Assembly (NCBI RefSeq): GCF_003287975.1
Contig: NZ_QMKQ01000006.1
Span: 1-64,000 of the forward strand
Direction: 5' to 3'
DNA: 64,000 nt
Origin: Arthrobacter sp. AQ5-05
Lineage (GTDB): Bacteria; Actinomycetota; Actinomycetes; Actinomycetales; Micrococcaceae
Under the pieces are notes generated by a model, which made no database searches, had not been told where the DNA came from, and was given only the letters and a program-made list of their open reading frames with translations. Every line of letters starts with the position of its first letter. Position 1 is the first letter of the stretch. Positions 7,818-15,276 of this stretch are shown here, piece after piece. A program made the position numbers and the translations under genes.

Positions 7818-9406
7818 TCGTTGCCCCTATCGTCCATCACGGCGCGCAGGTAGTCGGCCATCTTGGCCGGGTCGCTGGCGGCCAGTGCGGAGAGCTCGTC
7901 GCGCTTGACGTGGTGCGGGGTGGCCAGTGCGAGGGCCGGTTCCGGGATCGGCACCTGGCTGATGGCCATGGTCTCCGGGTGTGCGGTCTCTGCGGCCGGG
8001 ATCGAAATCGGGGCGAATTCACGGAATTCGCCCAGGTCCACCGGCTCCCGGTTCTGTTTGTTGCGCCGCACGTACAGCGCGTAGACGGTTGCCAGTATCA
8101 GCGCCAGGGCGATGACCCCGCCGATGACCAGGGTCTTCTGCAGGGCGGCGTTGCGTGCCGCGGTCTCCGCGGCGGCGGCAGCGGCCAGGGCGTCCTGCGC
8201 GGCGGAAGCGGCATCCGCGTTGAACGGGACCACCGAGACGTTGACCGTGTCGTTGCGCTCGGTGTCGATGCCTGCCGCGGTGCTGACCATCCGGGTGATT
8301 TCCGGGATGTCCAGACCTTGGGCGGCCGCAGAGTCCAGTGCGACTGACACGCTCTGGCGGTTGAGCGTGCCGGAGGGGATCAACCGGTTTTCGGTCACCT
8401 TGTTCACCGCGTTGGTGCGTTGGGTGTCGGTGGAGTTGAAGGTTCCCTCGCCATCGGAGCCGCCGGGCACCGCGATGTTGTCCGGGCCCAGGACCCCGGC
8501 ACCGGCACCGCCGCTGCCCTCGTACTCTTCTTCCTTGCTTGATTCGGTCAGCGCGGGGTTGCCCTCGGGGTTGGTGAAGGATTCCTCTGTGCGTTCGGCG
8601 GATTCCAGGGAAAGGTCCGCGGCGACGGCCACCGTGGCGTTGCCCGGGCCCACCACGCGGTCCAGCATGCCCTGGATGACGCTGGCAACCCGGGACTCGT
8701 AGTCGGCCGTTTGCTTCTCGGCCCCTCCGGTGAGCCCGACGCCCGCGGCGGAGAGCAGCTTGCCGGTGGAATCCACGACCGAGATGTCCTCGGCCTTGAG
8801 CCCGTCGACGGCAGAGGAGGTCAAATGGACGATGGATTGGACCTGGCTGCTGGACAGGTTTACGTTCGGCTTGGTCTCGACGAAGATCGAGGCGGTGGGG
8901 TTGGTCTTGGAATCCACGAAAACGGTCTGCTCGGGGATGGCAAGCTTGACCGAGGCGAGCTTGATGCCGTCCATGGCACCAATGGTCATGGCCAGTTCCC
9001 CCTCGAGGGCACGCTTGTAGGTGATGGACTGCTGGAACTCGCTCGAGGTCACGCCCATGTCGTCAAGCAGCGAGTAGCCGCTGGTTCCGGCGCTGGGCAT
9101 CCCCGCGGCGGCGGCCTTGAGCCGCGAGTCGTAGACGTTGGCCTCGGGCACCAGGATGGTGCCCCCGCCCCCGGTCAGCTCGTAGGGAACCGCATCGGCC
9201 TTGAGCTGTTCCACGATGCCCGCGGCATCTTCGGGCGCCAGGCCCGTGAATAGCGGGGTCAACTTGGGTTGGCTCATGAAGGCCACCAACGCAATGGTGC
9301 CCAGGACCAGGACGGCGATGCCGATCAGGGCGATGGTGCGCTGGGCCAGGGAAAAGCCGCGCACGGCATCGAGTGCCTTGGTCACAGGCGCTGGAACGTT
9401 GGCCAC
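7814..9406 (-). CDS. fliF: flagellar MS-ring protein FliF
   Basis: A 530-residue membrane protein that forms the MS-ring housing the export gate. Transmembrane helix 1 is at about 25-44 and helix 2 at about 425-445. Between them are the ring-building motifs LTPLFTGLAPEDAAGIVEQL and SGYSLLDDMGVTSSEFQQSI, then YKRALEGELAMTI, all highly conserved in FliF. The cytoplasmic tail ends LAASDPAKMADYLRAVMDD, the FliG-binding segment. It starts at the last base of fliE and overlaps fliG. Confidence 0.96.
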   Translation of the reverse strand: MANVPAPVTKALDAVRGFSLAQRTIALIGIAVLVLGTIALVAFMSQPKLTPLFTGLAPEDAAGIVEQLKADAVPYELTGGGGTILVPEANVYDSRLKAAAAGMPSAGTSGYSLLDDMGVTSSEFQQSITYKRALEGELAMTIGAMDGIKLASVKLAIPEQTVFVDSKTNPTASIFVETKPNVNLSSSQVQSIVHLTSSAVDGLKAEDISVVDSTGKLLSAAGVGLTGGAEKQTADYESRVASVIQGMLDRVVGPGNATVAVAADLSLESAERTEESFTNPEGNPALTESSKEEEYEGSGGAGAGVLGPDNIAVPGGSDGEGTFNSTDTQRTNAVNKVTENRLIPSGTLNRQSVSVALDSAAAQGLDIPEITRMVSTAAGIDTERNDTVNVSVVPFNADAASAAQDALAAAAAAETAARNAALQKTLVIGGVIALALILATVYALYVRRNKQNREPVDLGEFREFAPISIPAAETAHPETMAISQVPIPEPALALATPHHVKRDELSALAASDPAKMADYLRAVMDDRGNE

Positions 9407-9714
9407 TAGGCTTGCATCCTCATGATTTCGTTGAACGCCTCAACACCGCGGTTGCGGAAGGTGGAAACCATTTCCAGGGCGACCGCGGCACGCGTCGAGG
9501 CCAACGTGGCTGCGTGGATGTCGGTGAGGTCCCCGGTCACGGCCTTGATCGAAAGGTCGTTCGAGGTGGACTGCAGGGACTGGACCTGGTCCACGGCCCC
9601 GCCCAGGGCGGTGGCAAAGGCCGATCCGTCGGTGGACGGCGTTCCGGCCGGCTTCAGGTACCCGGTGGGCTGGGTGGGGAGGACCCCGGCGACGGGTGCA
9701 ATATCCATGGGCAT
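9406..9714 (-). CDS. fliE: flagellar hook-basal body adaptor FliE
   Basis: A 102-residue protein joining the MS-ring to the proximal rod. The C-terminal half is family-like: GGAVDQVQSLQSTSNDLSIK, GDLTDIHAATLASTRAAVAL and FRNRGVEAFNEIMRMQ. The N-terminal third is Pro/Gly-rich and unstructured, as usual. It shares single-base junctions with flgC (9714) and fliF (9406), which indicates tight translational coupling in the flgB-flgC-fliE-fliF unit. Confidence 0.92.
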   Translation of the reverse strand: MPMDIAPVAGVLPTQPTGYLKPAGTPSTDGSAFATALGGAVDQVQSLQSTSNDLSIKAVTGDLTDIHAATLASTRAAVALEMVSTFRNRGVEAFNEIMRMQA

Positions 9715-10106
9715 TACTGGTTGCGTCCGATCTGCAGTGCTGCCTGGTAGGTTTCCTTGGCACGGTCCACGACCGCGGCGTTGACCTGGTAGCCGCGCTG
9801 GGCCATGATCAACGATCCCATTTGCTCGGACATGTCGATGTCCGGGTAGCGGACGTTGCCCTCGGCATCGGCCAGCGGGTGGTCCGGTTCGTGCACGATG
9901 CGCCCCGCGGCGTCCCCGAGCTCGGTCCCGGCAACATACACGCCGGTGTTTTCGGCGCCGGCCTGGGCCAGCACGTAGCGGGCCCGGAAGGCGTCACCGT
10001 CGGTGGAAGTGGCGGTGTTGACGTTGGCGAGGTTGTCGGAAACGGCGTCAAGCCATTTGCGGTGGACGGTCAGCGCGGTTCCCGCGATTCCGATGGCATC
10101 AAGCAT
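9714..10106 (-). CDS. flgC: flagellar proximal rod protein FlgC
   Basis: A 130-residue rod subunit. The N-terminal rod signature reads HRKWLDAVSDNLANVNTATS, and the C-terminal helix is MSEQMGSLIMAQRGYQVNAA. The segment VRYPDIDM before it is a standard FlgC feature. It lies between flgB and fliE with one-base overlaps. Length is typical (about 130-140). Confidence 0.94.
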   Translation of the reverse strand: MLDAIGIAGTALTVHRKWLDAVSDNLANVNTATSTDGDAFRARYVLAQAGAENTGVYVAGTELGDAAGRIVHEPDHPLADAEGNVRYPDIDMSEQMGSLIMAQRGYQVNAAVVDRAKETYQAALQIGRNQ

Positions 10107-10447
10107 CAGTTGCTCCGAAGTGCGGTGCGGATGGAGTTGAACGGCCCGGAGGCTGCCTGGGTGGCGAATTGGTAGCGCAGCACGGTGTCGATGTTGGACA
10201 GCGTCTCGGTGTCCAGGTTCACGTTGTTTCCGTCAAGGCGCGTGGGCTCCAGCGAGGTCGACGTGGTTGCGGCAACGTGGCCGTTGCCCTCGGACACGGA
10301 CTTGGCCAGGGCGGACTCGAACTCGATACGGCGGGCGTGGTAGCCGGGGGTGTTGACGTTCGCGATGTTGTTTGCGATGGCACGCTGGCGCAGGGCCAAG
10401 CCGTCCAGCGCGCTTTCCAGCGCCAAGGACGTGACGGAATCGAACAC
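10106..10447 (-). CDS. flgB: flagellar proximal rod protein FlgB
   Basis: A 113-residue rod subunit and the first gene of the hook-basal-body operon. The motif ANNIANVNTPGYHARRIEFE is diagnostic. I choose the GTG at 10445-10447 (protein beginning FDSVTSLALESALDGLALRQ after the initiator) because FlgB proteins usually begin near FDSVT and a GGAG ribosome site lies 9 nt upstream (10457-10460). A longer TTG-start version to 10492 has no visible ribosome site. A sigma-28-type promoter lies about 78 nt upstream. Confidence 0.88.
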   Translation of the reverse strand: MFDSVTSLALESALDGLALRQRAIANNIANVNTPGYHARRIEFESALAKSVSEGNGHVAATTSTSLEPTRLDGNNVNLDTETLSNIDTVLRYQFATQAASGPFNSIRTALRSN

Positions 10448-10524
10448 GACGAATTGCTCCAGGGTCGGTGCGTGGCCCATCCGTGGGCGCAAAAGGAAAG
10501 TGAGCTATCCGTGCTCTTCCTAGA

Positions 10525-10551
10525 CCATCGGCCGATGTCAGCTAGCCGTTA
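10525..10551 (-). promoter_or_regulatory. sigma-28 (FliA-type) promoter of flgB operon
   Basis: On the minus strand TAAC (10551-10548), exactly 15 nt, then GCCGATGG (10532-10525). This matches the FliA consensus TAAA-N15-GCCGATAA and the two sister promoters in this window. Transcription would start near 10518, giving a leader of about 70 nt before flgB. Confidence 0.75.
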
Positions 10552-10561
10552 GCTGTTTGCT

Positions 10562-10909
10562 CTATCCGATTGAATCCAGATAGATGGCGCTCTGCCCGGT
10601 GTCCCGGGGAACCGAGTCGACGGCCCGCAGCTGCTTCATGGTGGCCTCACGGCGCTGCTCGAGCAGCGGAGCAAGGTCCTGCATCTGGGACAGCAGAGCT
10701 GCGGCCCGCGACGCGAGTCCTTCCGGGATCGCCCCCAAGCCTTCCGGCGGGAGCCACTGGGCGACGGGCAATTCCAGAAGCATGGATTCATCCGCGGCGG
10801 CGGAGCGGAGCGTTGCCACGTGGGCGGCCAACCCGTCCAGGATTTGTTCCCAGGAATCCGTGACGTGGACCGGTGCCGGGCTATCAGCCAATGTGTTCGC
10901 CGCCGGCAA
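10562..10909 (-). CDS. small protein in FliT position (putative flagellar chaperone)
   Basis: Up to 115 residues, mostly helical, with WEQILDGLAAHVATLRSAAA and ASRAAALLSQMQDLAPLLEQ followed by RREATMKQLRAVD. No firm family motif is visible. Position directly after fliS (26-nt overlap if the TTG at 10909 is used, 11 nt if the TTG at 10894 is used), small size and helical content suggest a FliT-like chaperone or a similar late-substrate regulator. The ribosome site is weak for either start, so translation is probably coupled to fliS. Function is inferred from position only. Confidence 0.65.
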   Translation of the reverse strand: MPAANTLADSPAPVHVTDSWEQILDGLAAHVATLRSAAADESMLLELPVAQWLPPEGLGAIPEGLASRAAALLSQMQDLAPLLEQRREATMKQLRAVDSVPRDTGQSAIYLDSIG

Positions 10910-11294
10910 GCGGTGCGGAGGGTGCAGCTGCGGCCTCGTGCCAGGTCTGGCGCAACGGTTCCATCAAAGTGATGGCCTGGCGGGTCAATGCCGGGTCGCG
11001 CTTGATGTTGGCGTCGATGAGCAGCTGGGTGGCGAAGGCGTAGATGCTGTGTAGCTGCGTGGCCCCCGACCAGAGATCGCTGTTTAGGGAGGAAATGAGC
11101 TCGGCGATGATCGACTGGGCGTGCACCAGGTTTTCCGAGGCCACCGGCCAGTCCCCCGAATTCTGTGCGGCTTCGGCTCGGTTGAGGTCAAGCAGCAGGC
11201 GGTCGTAGAGCATGGTGAGCAGGCGCGCGGGGCTGGCCGAAAGGATCGCTTCGCGGTTGAGCTGCGCACGTTTCAGGGCCGGGTTCATCATCAC
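10884..11294 (-). CDS. fliS: flagellin export chaperone FliS
   Basis: A 136-residue four-helix chaperone that binds the C-terminus of FliC and prevents early polymerisation. Signature segments are ILSASPARLLTMLYDRLLLD, NLVHAQSIIAELISSLNSDL and LHSIYAFATQLLIDANIKRD. It starts within the fliD stop (ATGA overlap at 11291-11294). The order fliC-fliD-fliS-fliT-like is the classical late filament cluster. Confidence 0.93.
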   Translation of the reverse strand: MMMNPALKRAQLNREAILSASPARLLTMLYDRLLLDLNRAEAAQNSGDWPVASENLVHAQSIIAELISSLNSDLWSGATQLHSIYAFATQLLIDANIKRDPALTRQAITLMEPLRQTWHEAAAAPSAPLAGGEHIG

Positions 11295-12595
11295 TTCTTC
11301 TGCGTGTTCGGGAGCGAGGCCAGTTGCGAGGCCAGGTATGACTGTTGGGAGTTGAGGTTGCTCAACTGCACTTCCAGGGATGAGTAGATCCGCTTCAGCG
11401 TGGCCTCGCGGCTGTCCAACCGGCGATCCCAGTCCAGGATCTGGGTGTCCAGCCGGGAGACCATCGATTCCTGGCCCTTGATCCTGGAGGTGATGGCCCC
11501 GTCGTATTTGTCGGACATGTTCGAGGCAACCGTGGAAACCCGCGAGGAGATGGTGGTGAGCACCGATTCGACTCGGGCGGGGTCCTCGGCCAGGGCCTTG
11601 GAGAACTTCTCGGCGTCGAACTCGAGCTTGCCGTCCTTGGTGATGGAAATGCCTATTTCCGAGGGCGACTTGCCATCGATCGGCATGATGGCGGCATCCA
11701 TGGTGCGCTGCTTCACGTCGCGGGCGGTGCTGTCGCCGGTGAAGATCATTCCGCTGGTGGCGCCGCCGGCGCCCGAGGTGACGGAGGAGTTCGTGGCAAG
11801 GAACTTGAACAGGTCGTTCAGGGAGTTCACCAGGTCAGAGGCGACCTTGGAGGTGGCCTCGTTGTCGCGTTCGATCGACACCGTCACCGGTTCGGTGGAA
11901 ACCTTGGATACTGTGACGTCCACCCCGGGTAAGAGGGCCGCAAAGGTGTTGGTGGACGATTTGATCGTCTGCTCGGCGGCGGTGCCGGCCCACAGCGTGG
12001 CTTCGGCGTCCTGCGCTGCACGGATCGGGGTCATCGGAACGGTGGTCCCGGAAATCGTGAACGCGTTCTCGGCGCCGGACTCGGTTGCGGAAAACTGCAC
12101 GCGGTATTCGCCACCACCCGAGGCAACTTTGACCGCTTTGACTCCCGAATCCGAGGCATTGACTGCGGTAATGATGTCATCGAGGGAGTTTGATTTGGCC
12201 GTGATGACGGTGTCGGTGCCACCCGCGGTGATGGTGATGGTGGATGCATCCCATTCGGTGACGGGATCGGATACCTGCAGCTGGCTTTGGGCGAGCTTGT
12301 TGACCGTCAGGTCAAGGGTTCCAGAGGTGGCCCCGGTGGAGGTTGTTACCTTCAGGCCCTCGGAGCTTCCCGCGGTGTTGAAGAGCTGGAGCGACTCGGG
12401 CTTGGCCAGCTTCGTGGTAAGCGTGGCGAGGTCGGCGACCTTGGTGTTCAGCGCCTGCAAGGCGGCCACCATGGTCTTGGTGGCACTTACCTTGTTTTTC
12501 AGGATGGCCTGCGGGATCGCTTCGACCTGCATCAGGGATTTGATCAGCGAGGTGGTGTCCAGCCCACTGGCGAGTCCGTCGAGTGCCAGGCCCAT
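11291..12595 (-). CDS. fliD: flagellar filament cap FliD (HAP2)
   Basis: A 434-residue filament cap that guides flagellin insertion. The N-terminus is typical: LDGLASGLDTTSLIKSLMQV, then EAIPQAILKNK. The C-terminal FliD domain contains GEISISKDGKL-type sequence (here IGISITKDGKLEFDAEKFSK), followed by coiled coil and RLDTQILDWDRRLDSREATL. It lies 162 nt after fliC, separated from it by two strong hairpins, so its level may be lower than that of fliC. Confidence 0.94.
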   Translation of the reverse strand: MGLALDGLASGLDTTSLIKSLMQVEAIPQAILKNKVSATKTMVAALQALNTKVADLATLTTKLAKPESLQLFNTAGSSEGLKVTTSTGATSGTLDLTVNKLAQSQLQVSDPVTEWDASTITITAGGTDTVITAKSNSLDDIITAVNASDSGVKAVKVASGGGEYRVQFSATESGAENAFTISGTTVPMTPIRAAQDAEATLWAGTAAEQTIKSSTNTFAALLPGVDVTVSKVSTEPVTVSIERDNEATSKVASDLVNSLNDLFKFLATNSSVTSGAGGATSGMIFTGDSTARDVKQRTMDAAIMPIDGKSPSEIGISITKDGKLEFDAEKFSKALAEDPARVESVLTTISSRVSTVASNMSDKYDGAITSRIKGQESMVSRLDTQILDWDRRLDSREATLKRIYSSLEVQLSNLNSQQSYLASQLASLPNTQKK

Positions 12596-12633
12596 GTTTT
12601 CTCCGCTTTCTAGCTGTGGTGTTGATACCGCGA

Positions 12634-12732
12634 ATCTCCCGTGGCAAGCACAGGGCTCGGGGAGCCCAAACCTGCCACGGGAGATCGTTGGATGCTTAGC
12701 TCGGTTCCGAAGCGCTTCGTGGCTCGGAACCG
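12634..12732 (-). terminator. paired hairpins between fliC and fliD
   Basis: Two stems follow fliC. The first met on the minus strand is CGGTTCCGA (12702-12710) with TCGGAACCG (12724-12732), 9 bp. Next is a 13-bp perfect stem (12634-12646 with 12673-12685) whose loop itself folds as GGGCTC/GAGCCC (12653-12667). No U-run follows either. They may act as a partial terminator or as a 3' stabiliser that keeps fliC mRNA in excess over fliD. Confidence 0.6.
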
Positions 12733-12757
12733 CTAGTTGCTAAACGGCTTGAGATGC

Positions 12758-13630
12758 TTAGCCGAGGAGCTGTAGGACACCCTGGTTTGACTGGTTGGCC
12801 TGCGCGAGCATCGCGGTACCAGCCTGCGACAGGATGTTCGAGCGGGTGAAGTTCACCATTTCGGCAGCCATGTCGACGTCGCGGATACGGGACTCTGCGG
12901 ACTGCAGGTTTTCGCGGGAGACGTTGAGCGTGTTGATGGCTGATTCGAACCGGTTCTGCACGGCACCCAAATCTGCTCGTGAACCCGACACTGCGGTAAT
13001 TGCCGTGTCCAACAATTCAATCGAGGCCGCAATCGTGGTCGTGTCGGTGACGTCAATCAGCGAATCCGTGACATCGGTGCCGTCTGCGGTCGTTGTGACG
13101 ATTCCAGCCAGTGCGCCAGCGGTGGAGATGTCAGCGTGATTCACAGTGATCGTGTTGGAAACGTCCGTAGCGGTGTTTCCGTTGGCACCGATCTGGAAGC
13201 TCATCGATCCACCCTGAAGTAGCTTCGATCCGTTGAACTCGGTGTTGTTCGAGATTCGGTTGAGCTCAGAGGAGAGCCCGTCGATTTCCTTATCGATGGC
13301 TGACAGCGATTCGGTGTTGTTGGACCCGTTTCCGGCCTGAACTGTCAGGTCACGCATGCGCTGCAGGATCGAGTGGACCTCGGTCAGGGCCCCTTCGGCG
13401 GTCTGGATCACCGAGATACCGTCCTGGGCGTTGCGTGCCGCAACACCCAGGCCGTTGACCTGCGAGCGCAGGCCCTCGGAGATCGACAGACCGGCGGCGT
13501 CGTCGGCCGCGCGGTTGATGCGCAGGCCCGAGGAGAGCTTCTCCAACGACTTGGAGAGGTCGTTCTGCGTGTTGGAAAGGTTGCGGTGAGCGTTCAGCGC
13601 CGCGATGTTGGTGTTGATCTGCATACCCAT
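12758..13630 (-). CDS. fliC: flagellin FliC
   Basis: A 290-residue flagellin, the main filament subunit. The conserved N-terminal D0/D1 region (QINTNIAALNAHRNLSNTQN, LSSGLRINRAADDAAGLSIS) and C-terminal D0 region (RIRDVDMAAEMVNFTRSNIL, QAGTAMLAQANQSNQGVLQL) are intact. The central variable part is short (about 150-195) and Thr/Asp/Ala-rich, so this is a minimal flagellin without large outer domains. A GGAGG ribosome site precedes the ATG. It is preceded by its own sigma-28 promoter and followed by fliD. Confidence 0.97.
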   Translation of the reverse strand: MGMQINTNIAALNAHRNLSNTQNDLSKSLEKLSSGLRINRAADDAAGLSISEGLRSQVNGLGVAARNAQDGISVIQTAEGALTEVHSILQRMRDLTVQAGNGSNNTESLSAIDKEIDGLSSELNRISNNTEFNGSKLLQGGSMSFQIGANGNTATDVSNTITVNHADISTAGALAGIVTTTADGTDVTDSLIDVTDTTTIAASIELLDTAITAVSGSRADLGAVQNRFESAINTLNVSRENLQSAESRIRDVDMAAEMVNFTRSNILSQAGTAMLAQANQSNQGVLQLLG

Positions 13631-13692
13631 GGTGAATTCCTCCGTGAGACGGGTGTATGTACCAAGGTCCGTCCGTGGACCTCAATCACCGA

Positions 13693-13719
13693 CTATCGAC
13701 CGCCCAACAAGGTCGGTTA
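13693..13719 (-). promoter_or_regulatory. sigma-28 (FliA-type) promoter of fliC
   Basis: On the minus strand TAAC (13719-13716), exactly 15 nt, then GTCGATAG (13700-13693). This fits the FliA consensus. Predicted start near 13686 gives a leader of about 55 nt. It lies just beyond the 3' end of the sigma-factor gene. Confidence 0.8.
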
Positions 13720-13747
13720 GCAGTCACGGGAAATAGGTGTTGGGCCG

Positions 13748-14560
13748 CTATGCCGAGGGCCATGCAGGCTGGCCGGCAAGCCGGACGATGCCACCGGCGA
13801 CACGTTCGCCAAAGTCATTCAGGTACTGCTCCCGCCGCTGCGTGGCCGCCTTGGTTAGACTCGATTCCGGCAAGGGTGCCTGGTCCGGAATGTACCGCGA
13901 TTGCAGTCCCTCGTGCAGCAGCTTCATCGCGGTGGTGCGTCGCTGGGACACCGCCGAGTGGGTGACTCCCATTTCGGTCGCGAGTTCCTTCACGCTGGAG
14001 CCCTCGAAGTAGATGCGTTCGATGACCAAGCGCAGGTTGTCCGGCAGCGCCGCGACGGCATCGCGGATGACCTTGGTGCGTTCCGCTTCGAGCAATGATT
14101 CTTCCGGCGTCTCGATGCCGGAAGAGAGGTAGTCATTCATGGTGTCATCGATCGCCACCACGGTGCGTGCCGAGTCGCTCAAGATCGCGAGAGTAGCCGT
14201 CTGGTCTAGGCCCAGCGCTTCAGACAGTTCGGTAACCGTCGGCGTTCGCCCCAGCGCGGCGGTCAGGGAGTCCTGGACGGTGCGTGTTTCGGTGATCTTC
14301 TTGCGCGCGCCGCGTGTGGCCCAGTCGTTGGATCGCATGTCGTCGGCGAAGGCACCCACGATTCGCCGCCTGGCGTAGGCCCCGAAAGGAACCCCTAGGG
14401 TGTTGTCGAAGGAATCCGCCGCGGTGATCAGGGCAATGGCCCCCACCGACGCCAAATCCTCGCGGGAGAGATGCGTCGCCTTCGCGCACAATTCTGCGGC
14501 GAGATAACCTACCAGCGGAAGGTTTTCCAGCACCATCTGGTTGCGTACTTGTCGCTCCAA
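13748..14560 (-). CDS. fliA: FliA/WhiG-type flagellar sigma factor (sigma-28 family)
   Basis: A 270-residue sigma-70-family protein. Region 2 (about 10-80) contains LVGYLAAELCAKATHLSRED and AYARRRIVGAFADDMRSNDW; region 3 is at about 87-135; region 4 (about 168-218) has LRLVIERIYFEGSSVKELAT and a helix-turn-helix MGVTHSAVSQRRTTAMKLLH. The layout and length match FliA/SigD/WhiG rather than ECF or stress sigmas. The start is TTG at 14558-14560 with AAGGA 8 nt upstream. Location between fliC and the divergent flgN operon, beside three FliA-type promoters, supports the role. The symbol is given by function, since Actinobacteria name this class variously. Confidence 0.88.
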   Translation of the reverse strand: MERQVRNQMVLENLPLVGYLAAELCAKATHLSREDLASVGAIALITAADSFDNTLGVPFGAYARRRIVGAFADDMRSNDWATRGARKKITETRTVQDSLTAALGRTPTVTELSEALGLDQTATLAILSDSARTVVAIDDTMNDYLSSGIETPEESLLEAERTKVIRDAVAALPDNLRLVIERIYFEGSSVKELATEMGVTHSAVSQRRTTAMKLLHEGLQSRYIPDQAPLPESSLTKAATQRREQYLNDFGERVAGGIVRLAGQPAWPSA

Positions 14561-14698
14561 CCGGATCGTCCTTGTCCACTTGAGTGATCAAAAGTCCAGA
14601 AGCCATTGCCTCTGGCCAACTAGCCATTTTCCCCAAATGCGTAATTCCCCAAGAACAGATGTTAGCCGCAATCCGGCCTAAATGGTCCGTTGGATAAC

Positions 14699-14725
14699 TA
14701 ACGTTCACTTTGTGTCGGCCGATAG
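14699..14725 (+). promoter_or_regulatory. sigma-28 (FliA-type) promoter of flgN-flgK-flgL-fliW
   Basis: TAAC at 14699-14702, exactly 15 nt, then GCCGATAG at 14718-14725. This is the best match of the three to the FliA consensus. Predicted start near 14732 gives a leader of about 50 nt before flgN. Confidence 0.8.
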
Positions 14726-14781
14726 ACTCCTTTGACTGGGGGAAATTATTGGGGCACAACAGTTTTGGAGAGACAAAAATC

Positions 14782-15267
14782 ATGGGTACCAATGAGCTTT
14801 CGGCTCTGTTGTGGAAAGAACGGGAACTGCTTGAGCTGCTGCACTTCAAGTTGGAGGAACAGCATCTTTTGCTCGTTGCCGGCAAGTCCCAATGGATCCA
14901 GCTGGCCACTCGTGAGATCGAAAATGTCTTGGAGAAGGTCAACGCCGCGGGCCTGAACCGTGCCGTCGAGGCAGCGCGGGTTGCCCTGTCTTGGGGACTT
15001 GACGCAGCTGCGCCACTGTCGGAAATCATCGAAGCCGCACCCGAAGGGCCATGGCACGAAATCCTCGGCGCGCATCTGGCGGCACTGCGACACACCGGTG
15101 CCGAGATCGGCCAACTGCGGGATGCCAACGAACAGTATTTGCGGGCCGCCCACCGCTCCACGCAAGAAACCCTGGCGTCCCTCGGTGACGATCCCTCGTT
15201 GTATGGCCCGGCAGGGGCAACCGCGTCGCGAAATTCCGGCGCCCACATCATCGACACCAACCTCTAA
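14782..15267 (+). CDS. flgN: FlgN-like chaperone for hook-filament junction proteins
   Basis: A 161-residue helical protein with LLWKERELLELLHFKLEEQH and WIQLATREIENVLEKVNAAG near the N-terminus, the usual FlgN pattern, and a disordered C-terminus. The start is the ATG at 14782 with GGAG at 14767-14770. A longer upstream reading has no support and would overlap the promoter. FlgN binds and protects FlgK and FlgL before export, and both genes follow directly. Sequence conservation in this family is weak, so position carries much of the call. Confidence 0.82.
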   Translation: MGTNELSALLWKERELLELLHFKLEEQHLLLVAGKSQWIQLATREIENVLEKVNAAGLNRAVEAARVALSWGLDAAAPLSEIIEAAPEGPWHEILGAHLAALRHTGAEIGQLRDANEQYLRAAHRSTQETLASLGDDPSLYGPAGATASRNSGAHIIDTNL

Positions 15268-15276
15268 GGAACCGAC

